NCBI GenBank assembly: GCA_937958285.1
Contig: CALFXQ010000358.1
Span: 1-16,062 of the forward strand
DNA length: 16,062 bases
Reading direction: 5' to 3'
Source of the DNA: an uncultured Fusibacter sp.
GTDB lineage: Bacteria > Bacillota > Clostridia > Peptostreptococcales > Acidaminobacteraceae
Below are positions 15,430 to 16,062 of the stretch, piece by piece. The position numbers were made by a program, and so were the translations under genes. Below the pieces are notes generated by a model, which worked only from the letters and a program-made list of their open reading frames with translations, did not search any database and was not told where the DNA came from. Position 1 is the stretch's first letter, and the number at the start of each line of letters is the position of its first letter.

Positions 15430-16062
15430 ACGTTTTCTGAACTTTTCTCTGAATATTTGTTCAAATAAAACACAAACCACGAGTAGATCTGCCGCACCAC
15501 CATGACTAACGCCACGTTCAAGAGACCATCTGCAATACCCTTTGTATTTTTCTTGAACGAGCATCGACTCAAAATCGCCTGCTTCGACAATATTCTTCGC
15601 CAAACTTTGACTTTCTAACAAGGTTTGTTCTCCGTGCTTCCCTAATACATTGGAATCATCTAAATGTACAATTAAATGCAATAGCGTTGAGAGCATAGCT
15701 TCATTATATGCGAGATTATGAACATTAAGCCCTCTCAACAACTCGGGGATACCCACTGTTCTCACTAGAAGATAACCAGACAAAGCTTGACCCCTTGCAC
15801 CTAGAGCACCTGTCTTATGATATTGCTGGCTTCCATAAGTGGTGCCTTTAGATAAAGCCTCCATTTCGATTGAAAAGAAAGGTTCCAGCCACTGAGGAAT
15901 TTGCTCGAGAACTAGAAGCAACCAATCCTCAAAGCATCGATCATCGACATATCTCCAATTTGCACCAATCGAAGCGGTTATTAGGCCAAGCGCAAATATG
16001 AGACCCTTATGGGTATTGATTCCTTCTGTTGATACAAACATCGCCTTTTCAGCTTCAATACC
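15418..16062 (-). CDS. citG: CitG, triphosphoribosyl-dephospho-CoA synthase (partial, start outside window)
   Basis: CitG makes the precursor of the citrate lyase prosthetic group from ATP and dephospho-CoA; CitX then loads it on CitD. About 214 C-terminal residues are visible. The frame runs through the right edge with GIEAEKAMFVSTEGINTHKG, so the Met at 16041 is internal and not a start. Family motifs are INTHKGLIFALGL, LGARGQALSGY, HLDDSNVL and, near the end, GVSHGGAADLL. Roughly 80 N-terminal residues would lie beyond the window. It is the first visible gene of the locus, and a terminator-like hairpin separates it from the genes that follow. Confidence 0.93.
   Translation of the reverse strand, partial: GIEAEKAMFVSTEGINTHKGLIFALGLITASIGANWRYVDDRCFEDWLLLVLEQIPQWLEPFFSIEMEALSKGTTYGSQQYHKTGALGARGQALSGYLLVRTVGIPELLRGLNVHNLAYNEAMLSTLLHLIVHLDDSNVLGKHGEQTLLESQSLAKNIVEAGDFESMLVQEKYKGYCRWSLERGVSHGGAADLLVVCVLFEQIFREKFRKRLQY

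Noticed and set aside
15247..15468. Plus-strand frame of 73 codons across the citG end and leader
   Set aside because: It overlaps the end of citG and the terminator hairpin, has no ribosome site, and its composition looks random. All other genes lie on the minus strand.
1..16062. CRISPR arrays, insertion sequences, tRNA or rRNA genes
   Set aside because: No direct-repeat array, transposase-like frame, terminal inverted repeats or RNA gene signature was seen in reading the window.

Overview
This window is a citrate (tricarboxylate) fermentation locus, almost certainly from an anaerobic Bacillota/Clostridia-type bacterium. That guess rests on purine-rich GGAGG/GGGGG ribosome sites, tight gene packing, a lipoprotein-type binding protein and CoA-dependent citrate lyase genes; no 16S gene or other taxonomic marker is present. 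All clear genes lie on the minus strand, so the locus reads from right to left.

Right end (16062 to about 15130): the 3' part of citG, the enzyme that makes the citrate lyase prosthetic-group precursor. It is followed by a leader region with a possible promoter at the end of citG and a good intrinsic terminator or attenuator hairpin. Middle right (about 15200 to 9280): an unrecognised ORF that I read as a degenerate paralogue of citrate lyase ligase (CitC), then citD, citE, citF and an aconitase-superfamily hydratase (YbhJ-like). Middle (9243 to 4894): a complete tripartite tricarboxylate transporter (tctC, tctB, tctA) and an AbrB-family membrane protein. Left (4884 to 158): the functional citC, then citX, then a two-component system. 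The sensor kinase has a Cache-like sensor region and a PAS domain and is split by an apparent one-base frameshift; the response regulator has no recognisable DNA-binding domain. Extreme left (1-102): a hairpin, a near-consensus promoter and the start codon of another leftward gene.

How the parts fit: TctCBA imports a tricarboxylate. The hydratase may interconvert citrate, aconitate or isocitrate. CitDEF cleaves citrate to acetate and oxaloacetate. CitG, CitX and CitC make, attach and acetylate the prosthetic group on CitD. The two-component system probably senses the substrate. No oxaloacetate decarboxylase or CitS/CitT-type carrier is seen. The most novel items are the CitC-like pseudo-ligase next to citD, the leader terminator in front of it, and the unusual gene order (citC and citX far from citDEF).
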